64,000 bases of DNA from Hoeflea prorocentri (GTDB lineage: Bacteria; Pseudomonadota; Alphaproteobacteria; Rhizobiales; Rhizobiaceae), in the NCBI RefSeq assembly GCF_027944115.1, contig NZ_JAPJZI010000001.1, positions 310,001-374,000 of the forward strand, read 5' to 3'. Position 1 is the stretch's first letter, and each line of letters opens with the position of its first letter. The notes beneath the pieces are model-generated. The model was given only the letters and a program-made list of their open reading frames with translations. It did not search any database and had not been told where the DNA came from. The position numbers and the translations under genes are program-made. This document shows positions 52,009-61,079 of the stretch, in pieces.

Positions 52009-52542
52009 CTATTCTCCGTGGCTCTGCTCGACCAGATCGGATTCGATCCGGTGATCGCCCGAAACGATCACGTGTATGAGATGGTCGGTCAGTGCGATCG
52101 CGAGGACGACGGAGCCGATGACCATGGAGGATTGAGGGATCCATAAGGGGGAGGCGTCCTGGCCCTGGCTGACCTCGTTGAATTTCCAGGACCAGTAGAC
52201 AAACCGGTAGGCGTAATAGGAAAGGTACCAGGCGGTGGCCGCGCCGATGCCGAAACACCAGATTTCAAGAATACGGCGCACGGGTTTCGAGACAGCATTG
52301 AGGACGATCGATACCCGGATATGGGCACCGCGGTGAAGAGCGTTGGCAAAGGCGAAGAATGAGGCGGCTGCCATGCAGTATCCCGCATAGTCCGGCGCAC
52401 CTGGAAAGACCTCGCCCGTCCATCTGGCCAGCATCTGAACGACGATAAGCAACAGAATGGCGATCAGAAAAATTGCACCCAGGACACCGGATGCGCGATA
52501 GAGAAAATCCAGGCCCGTGCGAAGCTGTCTGAGTGCAGCCAT
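52009..52542 (-). CDS. dctQ: TRAP transporter small permease DctQ (second system)
   Basis: A 177-residue membrane protein with four predicted membrane helices. The stretch FPGAPDYAGYCMAAASFFAFANALHRGAHIRVS is a DctQ signature. The gene is separated from dctP by 124 bases that contain a long hairpin, as in the other TRAP operon in this window. Confidence 0.9.
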   Translation of the reverse strand: MAALRQLRTGLDFLYRASGVLGAIFLIAILLLIVVQMLARWTGEVFPGAPDYAGYCMAAASFFAFANALHRGAHIRVSIVLNAVSKPVRRILEIWCFGIGAATAWYLSYYAYRFVYWSWKFNEVSQGQDASPLWIPQSSMVIGSVVLAIALTDHLIHVIVSGDHRIESDLVEQSHGE

Positions 52543-52603
52543 CTACCCCTCCATTCTTGTCTTTGCCGCAATGTGAAGCGCCGGTCCTCCTTCCGGTCGC
52601 CTT

Positions 52604-52632
52604 GCCCCGCCGCAACAGTGCCGCGGCGGGGC
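52604..52632 (-). terminator. Intercistronic hairpin between second dctP and dctQ
   Basis: GCCCCGCCGC (52604-52613) and GCGGCGGGGC (52623-52632) form a perfect 10-bp stem with a 9-base loop. No T-run follows on the minus strand, so partial termination or protection of the dctP message is more likely than a full stop. Confidence 0.6.
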
Positions 52633-52666
52633 GTTTGCTGACGGTCGCCGCGTTGGCGGCGCGTCG

Positions 52667-53656
52667 CTATTCCATGGCCTTATAAGCGTCGAGGATCGCC
52701 TTGCCGTCGTCGCCGGCATTCTCCAGCCATTCGGTGGCCATGACCTCGCCGACTTCCTGCAACTGGCCTTTCAACTGGTCGCCCGCCGGTCCAACGGTCA
52801 TGCCGCCGGCGCGCAGCCCGTTGAGGGTGAACTGCGTATACTCGACAGCCCGCCAGGTGCCGGCATATTCGGCCAGTTCCGCGCAGCCCTTGATGACGTT
52901 CTGGGAGGCTTCATCCAGACCGCCCCAAACATCCTTGTTGATCATGATGTAGTTGCGCGGCAGCCAGGCATCGACTTCGTAGAAATGGGTCAGGCTCTCC
53001 CATACCTTGCGGTCATAGCCGGTTGCTCCGGACGAGATCATCGAATCGGCAACCCCGGTGGCAAAGGCCTGACTGATCTCGGCTGCCTCGATCTGTACCG
53101 GCAGCATGCCGGTCAGTTCGGCGAGGCGTGCGGTTGCGTTGTTATAGGAACGGAATTTAATGCCTTCCATATCATCGACGGAGTTCACTTCCTGTTTGAA
53201 GTAAAGTCCCTGAGGCGGCCATGGCACGGAATAGAGGAGCACGAGGTTCTGCTCGTCGAGGATTTTTTCCATTGTCGGCTTCGCCGCTTTCCAGAGCTTG
53301 GATGCGTCATCGAAGGATGTCGCCAGGAACGGAACCGAATCGACGCCAAAGACGGCGTTTTCATTCTGGTGTCCCGACAAAAGCCGCTCTCCGATCGGCG
53401 CCTGGCCTGTCTGGATGGCGCGCTTGATATCGGCGCCCTTGAACAGCGAGCCGGACGGATGGGTGACGACTTCGATTGCACCGCCGGTTCCTGTGGTGAT
53501 GCATTTGGCGAACTCAGCCGCGGTTGCCGAGTGGAAATTGGTTGCCGAATAGGCAAGCGGCATATCCCACTTTTCCGCGAAGGCGGCACTGGCGGTCACT
53601 GCAAGGGCTGCCGATACCATCAGTGTTGCCGTGTGTTTTGCGATTGATGTTTTCAT
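52667..53656 (-). CDS. dctP: TRAP transporter solute-binding protein DctP (second system)
   Basis: A 329-residue periplasmic binding protein with a signal peptide (MKTSIAKHTATLMVSAALAVTASAAFA) and mature start EKWDMPLAYSATNFHSATA. The segment MEGIKFRSYNNATARLAELTGMLP holds the conserved substrate-carboxylate Arg. GGGAGAC lies before the start. Substrate is unknown; the FAD oxidase gene upstream in the same operon points to an amino or N-substituted acid. Confidence 0.93.
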   Translation of the reverse strand: MKTSIAKHTATLMVSAALAVTASAAFAEKWDMPLAYSATNFHSATAAEFAKCITTGTGGAIEVVTHPSGSLFKGADIKRAIQTGQAPIGERLLSGHQNENAVFGVDSVPFLATSFDDASKLWKAAKPTMEKILDEQNLVLLYSVPWPPQGLYFKQEVNSVDDMEGIKFRSYNNATARLAELTGMLPVQIEAAEISQAFATGVADSMISSGATGYDRKVWESLTHFYEVDAWLPRNYIMINKDVWGGLDEASQNVIKGCAELAEYAGTWRAVEYTQFTLNGLRAGGMTVGPAGDQLKGQLQEVGEVMATEWLENAGDDGKAILDAYKAME

Positions 53657-53689
53657 TTTTGTCTCCCAGTTTGAAGCATGAGCGGTTTT

Positions 53690-54931
53690 TCAAAACCTGT
53701 TCGGGTCGTAGGCGGAAAGGTCGATGTTCGGCCTCTCGCCGGATACGAGGCCGGCGACCAGCCGTCCCGTCTTGGGCCCACCCGTTAGCCCAATATGATG
53801 ATGCCCGAAGGCGGTGTAGACGCCGGTGCCGCCAATCTCTCCGATCAGTGGCAGGCTGTCGGCGGGGGCCGGGCGATGACCCAGCCATTCTTCCGTTTCC
53901 GAAAAGGTCATCTCCGGAAAGGTTTTCTTGACCTGCCGGCGCAGCAGCTTCAGTGGCGCTTTCGAGGGGCCGGCATCAAGTCCACCGAATTCCACAATGC
54001 CGGCGCATCTAAGGCCGGCATCCATGGGTGTCGCGACAAACTTTCCTGATGCGACCATGACCGGCGACGCGGGCATAATTGAAGGTTGTTTGAAGACGAT
54101 GTGATAGCCGCGTTCGGTCTCCAGTGGCACGTTGAGGCCGAGTTTGGCGGCAAGCGGTTTTGACCAGACGCCCGTACACATGATGGCCGCATCGCACTCG
54201 AAGCGGCCTTGATCGGTCTCGACCGCCGTGATCGTGCCGCCACCCAGATCGAAATCCTGAACCTGAGCAGTGACAAGGCGGCCGCCCATGCCCTTAAAGG
54301 TATCGGCAAGAGCGGCAACATAGGCACCAGGATCGGTGATGAAACCATGATCGCGCATGACCGCGAGCAGGCCAATTGAGGACCCGAAGGCCGGTTCGAC
54401 CTCGCGAACGGTTTCACCCTCCACGATCTGCGGTTCGAAACCAGCAATTTTACGCAACTCCCAGACATAGGCATCCGCCTCGAAAGCGGCTCGGTCGGCA
54501 TAGGCGAAACTGTAGTCGGAAGAAGTCATGAAGCCTTCGGCTGCTCCACCGCCGTTGAGCGCTTTGTGCTGATCGACGCTGTCGGAAACGATGGGTGTCA
54601 GTCCGGCGGCTATGCGCCTTGTGTCACTGTCATTGGCGTGGCGTAAATAACGCATAAGCCAGGGAGCAAGCCGCGGCAGGTAGGACCAGCGAAGAAAGAG
54701 CGGGAAGTTCGGATCGAAGAGGAGTTTCGGGCCCTTCAAGGCCATGCCGGGACCGGTCACCGGCACGACGGAGCAGGAAGCAAGCACGCCTGCATTGCCG
54801 AACGAGGTCCCCTGACCGGGTTCTGCGCGGTCGATCAGGGTGACCTCGCATCCGGCACGGCGAAGCCAGATCGCGGCGGAGACACCGACAATGCCTGCGC
54901 CGATGACGACGATATGTCGTGCCCCGGTCAC
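53690..54931 (-). CDS. FAD-dependent oxidoreductase (DadA/D-amino acid dehydrogenase-like)
   Basis: A 413-residue flavoenzyme. HIVVIGAGIVGVSAAIWLRRAG is the FAD-binding Rossmann stretch at residues 5-26. LIDRAEPGQGTSFGNAGVL is the DadA-type continuation, and GHRPAPADSLPLIGEIGG with AFGHHHIGLTGGPKTGRLVA closes the FAD site. The family oxidises D-amino acids or related N-alkyl amino acids. The GTG start (54931) has GGGGAAG upstream. It is first in the operon with dctPQM, so it acts on the imported compound. A LysR regulator is divergent. Confidence 0.9.
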   Translation of the reverse strand: MTGARHIVVIGAGIVGVSAAIWLRRAGCEVTLIDRAEPGQGTSFGNAGVLASCSVVPVTGPGMALKGPKLLFDPNFPLFLRWSYLPRLAPWLMRYLRHANDSDTRRIAAGLTPIVSDSVDQHKALNGGGAAEGFMTSSDYSFAYADRAAFEADAYVWELRKIAGFEPQIVEGETVREVEPAFGSSIGLLAVMRDHGFITDPGAYVAALADTFKGMGGRLVTAQVQDFDLGGGTITAVETDQGRFECDAAIMCTGVWSKPLAAKLGLNVPLETERGYHIVFKQPSIMPASPVMVASGKFVATPMDAGLRCAGIVEFGGLDAGPSKAPLKLLRRQVKKTFPEMTFSETEEWLGHRPAPADSLPLIGEIGGTGVYTAFGHHHIGLTGGPKTGRLVAGLVSGERPNIDLSAYDPNRF

Positions 54932-55088
54932 GAAGCTTCCCCGATGGCCTGTGGCCGTCTTGTGTTGCTTGTCGCGTTCCTGTCAGCCACACGCGTTTCC
55001 TCCAAGTCCACGAGCTTGCCAGCGCATATTCATCATTTCAAATACAAACATATGTACAAGCCATAAGTCTGAGTGATATGTTTCACGC

Positions 55089-55994
55089 ATGTCTCTGCGC
55101 TTCCGTCAGTTGCAGGCTTTTCACGCCATCGTTGAGATCGGGACCGTAACCGGCGCCGCCGAACAGCTGGGTATCTCCCAGCCGGGCATATCCAACCTCT
55201 TGGCGCAGCTTGAGCGCCAGACCCGGCTGAAGCTCTTTGAGCGTTCGAAGGGGCGACTGGTTCCGACACCGGAAGCGGGTGTCCTTTATCAGGAAGTGGA
55301 TACGGTTGTACGCGGCCTGGACCATGTGGGGCAGGCGGTTCTTGATCTGCAGAACAAGCAGGCGGGCCAGCTGCAGGTGGCCTCGCCGCACGCGCTTTCC
55401 TTCGGATTGATGCCGAAGCTGATCGCCCGGTTCGCACAGGAGCGGCCGGATATGTCGATTTCGTTTCAGTCGCAGTATTCGACCAAGATCCAGGAGTGGG
55501 TCATGTCCGGTCTGTTTGAGATCGGCGTATGCGAAATGCCGCTGACCTATGATGCGTTCGATGCCCGGATCATCCATGTTGAGACGCTGTTGGCGATACC
55601 GCAGGACAGCCCGCTTGCGCGCCATGACGTGCTGACGCCGCAGCTTCTTGAAAACGAGCCGTTCATTGTCATGGGACCGGATCACCTGACCCATCGGCGA
55701 ACCCGCGAGGCTTTCAGCAATGCCGGCGTGGCATGGCGAACCCGGGTTCATACCCATTTGTTCAAGAATGTGCTGAGCTTCGTGCAGGAGGGCATGGGTG
55801 TCGGGATCATCGATCCCTTTTCCCTGAATTTCGATTTCGAGGGCGGGTTTGTGACCCGTCCGTTCCAACCGACTGTGCTGATGGATTTCGCCGTGATCAC
55901 GTCGAAGGCACGGCCCTTGTCGGCGCTCGGCAAACAATTCCATGAGACATTGCTTGCCGAATTGCAGACTTATGCGGCTTCGGCGCGAGGCTGA
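55089..55994 (+). CDS. LysR family transcriptional regulator
   Basis: A 301-residue regulator with the N-terminal winged helix (RFRQLQAFHAIVEIGTVTGAAEQLGISQPGISNLLAQLERQ) and a two-lobed effector domain starting at about residue 90. It is divergent from the DadA-like oxidase and TRAP operon, the usual arrangement for a LysR activator and its target. The 157-bp gap contains ACATATGT at 55048-55055 but no clear T-N11-A site. The ribosome-binding site is weak. Confidence 0.92.
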   Translation: MSLRFRQLQAFHAIVEIGTVTGAAEQLGISQPGISNLLAQLERQTRLKLFERSKGRLVPTPEAGVLYQEVDTVVRGLDHVGQAVLDLQNKQAGQLQVASPHALSFGLMPKLIARFAQERPDMSISFQSQYSTKIQEWVMSGLFEIGVCEMPLTYDAFDARIIHVETLLAIPQDSPLARHDVLTPQLLENEPFIVMGPDHLTHRRTREAFSNAGVAWRTRVHTHLFKNVLSFVQEGMGVGIIDPFSLNFDFEGGFVTRPFQPTVLMDFAVITSKARPLSALGKQFHETLLAELQTYAASARG

Positions 55995-56065
55995 TGCCGA
56001 TGCGGCAAACCGGAAGCGGCGATCATGGCCGTTTGCGGAGTTCCTGAACGGCACCTCAACCATGC

Positions 56066-57757
56066 TCATCCCATCCAGCGCCGCACCGGCGCATTGGCTT
56101 GTTCGAGTGGCTGGCAGACAATGTCGACCAGTGTTGGCCCGTCATGGCCGACGGCCTGTGTCAAGACAGATTCAAGCTGTTCGGGGTCTTCTACCCGCCA
56201 GGATTTGACACCGTAGGCAGCAGCGACCGCCGCCTGATCCGTCCGGTCGAAGTCGACATTGTAGTAGCGGGCCTCGGTATCGGCATGCTGGCTTGCCTTG
56301 ATCCAGCCGAAGCTTGCATTGGAAAAGACCACGTAGGTGATGGGCGCGCGGGCGCGGCATATGGTCTCCAGTTCGCCGCAGGTAAAGCCAAATGAGCCGT
56401 CACCCATCATGGCGACAATCTTGCTTTGCGGACGTCCGTACCACGCGCCAAGAGCCGCCGAGAGGGCATAGCCGAGCGCGCCGTGAGCGCGGTTGGTGAT
56501 AAAGTAGCGGCCAGCCCGCTTCTGGGAGAAATAGGCGGAGTAATAGGGGCAGCTTGTCCCCGGATCCGAAAGGACCGTCGCATCCTCAGGCAGAACCTTC
56601 ATCAATGCGTTGATCACGCGTTCGGGCCTTATCGGCCGGTCGGTGCTTGCCGCCAATCGATCGAATATCGCAAATTTGCGGGCCTTGATTTCGGAGATTG
56701 CCGCCGCGCCGCCAAAGGTCCCGGTGCCCTGCGCGCGGCGGTCCAGTTCGGCGTTCACCTGTTGCAGTGCGAGGCCGAGGTCGGCGACAACCGCAACTTC
56801 TGTGCGGTAATTGGCCCCGACGACCATCGGGTCGCTGTCGAAATGGACAATGCGCGCACCCGGACCGGGCGCTTCCCAGCGTGCCGTCGTGGTGGAGCCG
56901 GCCCGGCATCCCATGAACACGATCAGATCGGCGGCCTGCATCAGTTCCCATGTCTCGTCGGTTCCGCCATTGGAGCCGACGACACCGAGGCAGTTGGGAT
57001 GCGTATCGGCGAGCGATCCCTGGCCGGAAATCGACGTGGCGACGGGGATATCCAGCCGCGTTGCCAGGCGGTCCAGTTCCGCCATGGCTCCGGCGATGAC
57101 CAGTCCGCCGCCGCAGACGATCAGCGGGTCTTTGGCTGACAGGATCGCATCGAGCGCGGCCTCGACCGCACCCGGCTCAGGCGCTGCCGGGTAGGCCGGA
57201 TAGTTTTGCAAATGCGGATCGGCCCATATGTCGTCCGTATCGACGGGTTCATACTGGATATCATAGGGAAGGCCGAGATGCGACGATCCCGGCCGCCCTG
57301 TGGTCATGGACCGAAAGGCGGCTCGCACCATGCGGGGAATGTGATCGGCGCGGCGGATCACGGTGTTCCATTTCGTCAGCGGGCGCATCAGCGCCTCCTG
57401 ATCCACTTCGGTCAAGGGGTATTTCCCGTAGGACGACACCGAGATATCGGTGGTGATGCCGAGGACGGCGTAGGAGGATTCGCTGGCCTCGATCAGCCCG
57501 GGAAGAATGTAGGTCGCACCGCCGCCGGACGGGCCTTCACACACACCGGCGCGCCCCGTCACGCGGGAGTAGGCGTCGGCCATATAGGTAGCGGAGCGCT
57601 CATCGCGCGTCAGAACATGGGTGATGCCGTGTGTGAGCCGGTGCATGGCATCGTAGAAGGGCAGGGTGGTGTCGCCGCACAGGCCGAATATGTGCTGCAC
57701 GCCATGGGCTTCCAGCATGCGCACCATAGCCTCTGCGCCGTTCAAGGTGTTCGTCAC
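56066..57757 (-). CDS. Thiamine diphosphate-dependent enzyme (acetolactate synthase-like)
   Basis: A 563-residue three-domain ThDP enzyme. The N-terminal PYR domain holds the catalytic Glu in RDERSA (about residue 53) and GVCEGPSGGGATYILPGL. The middle domain contains IVCGGGLVIAGAMAEL. The C-terminal PP domain has MMGDGSFGFTCGELETI followed by VVFSNASFGW, the GDG-x(about 24)-N ThDP motif. It decarboxylates or ligates a 2-oxo acid; acetolactate synthase itself is unlikely in this context because no small subunit is present. The GTG start (57757) follows AAGGAC. It is divergent from the GntR regulator. Confidence 0.9.
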   Translation of the reverse strand: MTNTLNGAEAMVRMLEAHGVQHIFGLCGDTTLPFYDAMHRLTHGITHVLTRDERSATYMADAYSRVTGRAGVCEGPSGGGATYILPGLIEASESSYAVLGITTDISVSSYGKYPLTEVDQEALMRPLTKWNTVIRRADHIPRMVRAAFRSMTTGRPGSSHLGLPYDIQYEPVDTDDIWADPHLQNYPAYPAAPEPGAVEAALDAILSAKDPLIVCGGGLVIAGAMAELDRLATRLDIPVATSISGQGSLADTHPNCLGVVGSNGGTDETWELMQAADLIVFMGCRAGSTTTARWEAPGPGARIVHFDSDPMVVGANYRTEVAVVADLGLALQQVNAELDRRAQGTGTFGGAAAISEIKARKFAIFDRLAASTDRPIRPERVINALMKVLPEDATVLSDPGTSCPYYSAYFSQKRAGRYFITNRAHGALGYALSAALGAWYGRPQSKIVAMMGDGSFGFTCGELETICRARAPITYVVFSNASFGWIKASQHADTEARYYNVDFDRTDQAAVAAAYGVKSWRVEDPEQLESVLTQAVGHDGPTLVDIVCQPLEQANAPVRRWMG

Positions 57758-57806
57758 GCCGTCTGTCCTTCTTATTTGCGCGCTTTGCGGAGCTTATCGT
57801 CAGCAG

Positions 57807-57839
57807 TATTCAGAATTGTATACAGTAAAATATTCAGAA
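57807..57839. promoter_or_regulatory. GntR operator candidates upstream of the FCD regulator
   Basis: TGTATACA (57817-57824) is a perfect palindrome of the kind bound by FCD-type GntR regulators. It is flanked by the direct repeat TATTCAGAA at 57807-57815 and 57831-57839, 24 bases apart. The sites lie between the ThDP-enzyme gene and the gntR gene. Confidence 0.55.
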
Positions 57840-57905
57840 GTGAAGACAAAAAAATTGCAGGTTTAAGCCAAATGTGTCATCTGAAGACGATGCGGAACCG
57901 GAGAA

Positions 57906-58619
57906 GTGGATTTAAGCTTGAAGGGCAAGACAGGCAGCAGCGTTGATCGCGTCTATGACCGGCTTCGGCGGATGGCGGCGGATTTTGAGTTCAAACCGGA
58001 TGAGCGGATCAATGAGAGCGCCTTGTCGGATACGCTCGGCGCAAGCCGTACGCCGCTGCGCGAGGCGTTGAACCGGCTTGTCGCGGAAGGGTTCCTCACG
58101 TTTCAGAACGGACGGGGCTTTTTTTGTAGATCTCTTAGTCCGGAGAAAATTGTCGAGCTTTACGAAGCGCGGCAGGCGATCGAATGCGAGGCGCTTCGGC
58201 GGGCGGTCGAAAAGGCTGCGGATGAGGATATCCAGGCCGTGCTGGACTATCTCGATCGCACCGAGCCGCACTACGAGACCTGCGATTCGGCCATGGAACT
58301 GCTTGAGATGGACGAGGATTTCCACATCAGGCTTGTAATGCTTTCCGGCAACTCGGAACTGGTCCGCATGCTGCGCAATATCAATGATCGGATCCGGTAT
58401 GTGCGGTTGATCGACCTGAAAATGATCGCCGCCAAGAAACAGATCGCCAGGAATCGGGGTGCACGGCTGTCGGCGCACAGGGTCATCTTGAATGCGCTGA
58501 CGGCACGCAATGAGGACGCTGCGGTTCTGGCGATGCGCAATCACATCGAACGAAGGCGGGAGGAGGCGACGGAAGCCGTCCGCATCGCCTATTCGCAGCT
58601 TTACGTTCCCGCGGATTAA
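57906..58619 (+). CDS. GntR family regulator, FCD (FadR-like) subgroup
   Basis: A 237-residue regulator. The winged helix (INESALSDTLGASRTPLREALNRLVAEGFL, ending QNGRGFFCRSL) is GntR, and the C-terminal all-helical FCD domain contains EARQAIECEALRR, MDEDFHIRLVMLSGNSELVRML and SAHRVILNALTARNEDAAVLAMRNHI with the metal-binding Asp/His set. GTG 57906 has GGAG only two bases upstream; TTG 57918 is a better-spaced alternative and would shorten the protein by four residues. It probably controls the flanking ThDP enzyme and racemase-like genes. Confidence 0.9.
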   Translation: MDLSLKGKTGSSVDRVYDRLRRMAADFEFKPDERINESALSDTLGASRTPLREALNRLVAEGFLTFQNGRGFFCRSLSPEKIVELYEARQAIECEALRRAVEKAADEDIQAVLDYLDRTEPHYETCDSAMELLEMDEDFHIRLVMLSGNSELVRMLRNINDRIRYVRLIDLKMIAAKKQIARNRGARLSAHRVILNALTARNEDAAVLAMRNHIERRREEATEAVRIAYSQLYVPAD

Positions 58620-58644
58620 AGCGCGGCAGTTTTGGGAGACCGCC

Positions 58645-59409
58645 ATGTCCTTGGAGTACGGTGGAAAGACAGTCTATGGAGCCAATATCGGCATCATGAT
58701 GCTGGAGACACAGTTTCCGCGCATCCATGGCGATATCGCCAACGCCTACACCTGGCCGTTTCCGGTGCAGTACAGGATTGTGCGCGGGGCGACGCCCGAC
58801 AAGGTCGTACGAAAGGATCCACTGGCCTTGATTGATGACTTTATTGCCGCTGCAAAGGATCTTGTCGCCGCGGGATGTGATGGGCTGACGACGAATTGCG
58901 GCTTCCTGGCGCTTATCCAGGACAAAGTATCCGAAGCGGTGCCTGTCCCCGTGGCGACCTCGTCGCTCATGCAGATCCCGCTGGTTCAGCATATGCTGCC
59001 GCGCGGTCAGCGGGTCGGGGTCATAACCATCTCGAAAACCAATCTGTCGCGAGCTCATCTGGAGGCGGCAAATGCGCCGCTGGATACGCCCATTGTCGGC
59101 ACCGACAATGGCAGAGCCTTCAGCCACGGCATACTGGATGATCAGCCGAGCATTGATTTTGCCGATTGCAGACTCGACCTTCTGGATGCGGCGCAGGAAC
59201 TGGTCAGCGAGTACGACAATATCGGGGCCATCGTGCTGGAATGCACCAATATGACGCCCTACGCCGCCGATATCCGAAAGTTGACCGGACTGCCCGTCTA
59301 TTCAATCTACAGCTTTGTCCGCTGGTTCCATCAGGGGCTTGTGCCGGATCGCTTTGACCTGCGGCTCGACGATCCGAGGCCCGGACTCGCAGCCCGCTCG
59401 CCCCGCTAG
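58645..59409 (+). CDS. Aspartate/glutamate racemase family protein
   Basis: A 254-residue protein of the Asp/Glu/hydantoin racemase superfamily. Two cysteines at the usual positions, in LTTNCGFLAL and VLECTNMTPYA, are the expected acid/base pair. Related members are amino acid racemases, hydantoin racemases and maleate isomerases, so the reaction is not fixed. ATG 58645 has GGGAG seven bases upstream. The gene follows gntR by 25 bases and is likely co-transcribed; its stop overlaps the end of the opposing DenD-like gene by four bases. Confidence 0.87.
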   Translation: MSLEYGGKTVYGANIGIMMLETQFPRIHGDIANAYTWPFPVQYRIVRGATPDKVVRKDPLALIDDFIAAAKDLVAAGCDGLTTNCGFLALIQDKVSEAVPVPVATSSLMQIPLVQHMLPRGQRVGVITISKTNLSRAHLEAANAPLDTPIVGTDNGRAFSHGILDDQPSIDFADCRLDLLDAAQELVSEYDNIGAIVLECTNMTPYAADIRKLTGLPVYSIYSFVRWFHQGLVPDRFDLRLDDPRPGLAARSPR

Positions 59410-60377
59410 CCAAGCTGACCGCCAAGCTCATCCTCTATGTGAATGCGGATAATCTCGTCGATGGACTGATCGGCAACAAAGCCGAGTTCGATTGCCCGCG
59501 CGGGATCAAAGCGGGTGGGGAAACTGCTGACCAACCGGGTGATGAATGCGTCCGGTTCTTCGCGGATCAGGGCCACCCTGTCTTGCCCCGCGACCCGTCC
59601 CAGCGCCTCGATCAGTTCTGCGACCGTAGCCGTGATCCCGGGCATTGTCAGCGCCCGGCGCGGACCGACCGCATCCAGATCGACCTCGGCCGCATGAGTG
59701 AGAAAACCGGCCGTTGCCCGCGGACTTGAATACCAATGGCGCAGATCGCGTGGAACGGGCAGGACCGCTTCCTTGCCGACAAGCGGCTCGCGCAGGATGT
59801 TAGAAAAGAAGCTCGTTGAGGCCTTGTTCGGCTTGCCCGGTCTGATCATGACTGTTGGCAGGCGAATGGAGATGCCGTCAAAAAAGCCCTTGCGGCTGTA
59901 ATCCATCAGCAAAAGCTCGCCACAGGATTTTTGAACGCCATAGGAAGAAAGCGGCGCGGACAGAAACTCATCGCTGATGATTTCCGGATAGGGCGCGCCG
60001 AAGACGCCGATGGACGATGTAAAGACAACACGGGGACAATAGGATTGCGCGCGGATGGCCTCAAACATCATCAGTGTGGCGTTCAGATTTGTGCGATAGC
60101 CCTTGTCGAAGTCGAGCTCGGCTTCTCCGGAAACGATGGCCGCAAGGTGAAAGATGACATCCGGTTTTGCGGCGACCATCCGATCGATCTCTGCCGGGTC
60201 GCACAAATCGCCCGCCCTGGCTTCCACTGGCCAGGGCGCCGACACCGCTGCCGGCTCCACGACATCGAACAGGGTCATGGAGCTGATTGTCTTGCCGCCG
60301 ATCGTGCCGGTCCTGCAAAGCCTGTCGGTCAGTTTGCGTCCGACCATACCGGCCGCTCCCGTGATCAAAATGTCCAT
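59406..60377 (-). CDS. denD: NAD-dependent epimerase/dehydrogenase, D-erythronate dehydrogenase-like (DenD)
   Basis: A 323-residue extended SDR. ITGAAGMVGRKL is the nucleotide-binding loop, HLAAIVSGEAELDFDKGY and the SSYGVQK catalytic motif (YxxxK) follow, and RLPTVMIRPGKPNKAS is typical of DenD. DenD oxidises D-erythronate to 2-oxo-D-erythronate in four-carbon acid catabolism; sugar lactone or uronate variants also exist, so the gene symbol is tentative. The start at 60377 gives the family N-terminus MDILITGAAG. It lies downstream of the racemase-like gene in opposite orientation. Confidence 0.82.
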   Translation of the reverse strand: MDILITGAAGMVGRKLTDRLCRTGTIGGKTISSMTLFDVVEPAAVSAPWPVEARAGDLCDPAEIDRMVAAKPDVIFHLAAIVSGEAELDFDKGYRTNLNATLMMFEAIRAQSYCPRVVFTSSIGVFGAPYPEIISDEFLSAPLSSYGVQKSCGELLLMDYSRKGFFDGISIRLPTVMIRPGKPNKASTSFFSNILREPLVGKEAVLPVPRDLRHWYSSPRATAGFLTHAAEVDLDAVGPRRALTMPGITATVAELIEALGRVAGQDRVALIREEPDAFITRLVSSFPTRFDPARAIELGFVADQSIDEIIRIHIEDELGGQLG

Positions 60378-60457
60378 GATCTTGTTGTCTCTCCATTGAG
60401 CCCGTGTTGACGGAGTTTTGATTTGCTTTGCCGGAAAGGCAAGCCATAGGCTGCGGC

Positions 60458-60991
60458 ATGAAACGCCTTCTGCCAAGTCTTGCATTTCTGCTGATGGCCG
60501 TCACCAGTCCCGGTGCCTTTGCCGGTGGATTGAACTGGGAAGACCTTCGTTCAAGGGTTGAGTCGGCACCGGTTATGGGTGGCGCTAGGGCGCTGGACCA
60601 GAACTCCGGCGGCCCGGTTATCGTAACCTTCTTTGCCTCCTGGTGTCCGCCCTGCACAGATGAATTCAGGCACCTGAACGCCCTGTCGGCTAGCGGCGAA
60701 TTCAATGATGTGCAGATTGTCGGCATCAATGTCTTCGAGGATTTCGGGGGCGTGGAGGACCCCGGGCGCATGGAGCGCTTTATCGAGCGGACCGAGCCGG
60801 ATTTTGCCTTGGTGAAGGGATCGAAGGCCATCCGCGCAGCCTTTGGCGGCATTGACCGTATCCCCACTGTTATCGTCTACGGACACGCGGGCGAAGAGGT
60901 CTGGCGCTTCGTGCATGAGCGCAATGCGGAAAAGACCCATGCGACGGAAGCAGATTTACGCCAGGCATTGAAACGATTGCAGAACCAATAA
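60458..60991 (+). CDS. Periplasmic thioredoxin-like protein (TlpA/redoxin type)
   Basis: A 177-residue protein with a signal peptide (MKRLLPSLAFLLMAVTSPGAFA) and a thioredoxin fold. The active site is WCPPC in FASWCPPCTDE, and RIPTVIVYG supplies the cis-Pro. It should reduce or shuffle disulfides in the periplasm, possibly for cytochrome c maturation, but no cytochrome genes are nearby. A rho-independent terminator follows the stop codon. Confidence 0.9.
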   Translation: MKRLLPSLAFLLMAVTSPGAFAGGLNWEDLRSRVESAPVMGGARALDQNSGGPVIVTFFASWCPPCTDEFRHLNALSASGEFNDVQIVGINVFEDFGGVEDPGRMERFIERTEPDFALVKGSKAIRAAFGGIDRIPTVIVYGHAGEEVWRFVHERNAEKTHATEADLRQALKRLQNQ

Positions 60992-60996
60992 AGAAG

Positions 60997-61026
60997 AAGC
61001 CCCCGGGGAGGAACCGGGGGCTTTTC
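60997..61026 (+). terminator. Rho-independent terminator after the thioredoxin-like gene
   Basis: AGCCCCCGG (60998-61006) pairs with CCGGGGGCT (61014-61022) around a 7-base loop, followed by TTT on this strand and preceded by A-rich sequence. It may serve both this gene and the converging YHS gene. Confidence 0.88.
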
Positions 61027-61079
61027 CGTTTTGGAGCGTATCGTTTTGGTGAGGGGGATGCGCTCCCGGGGGAAGCCTG

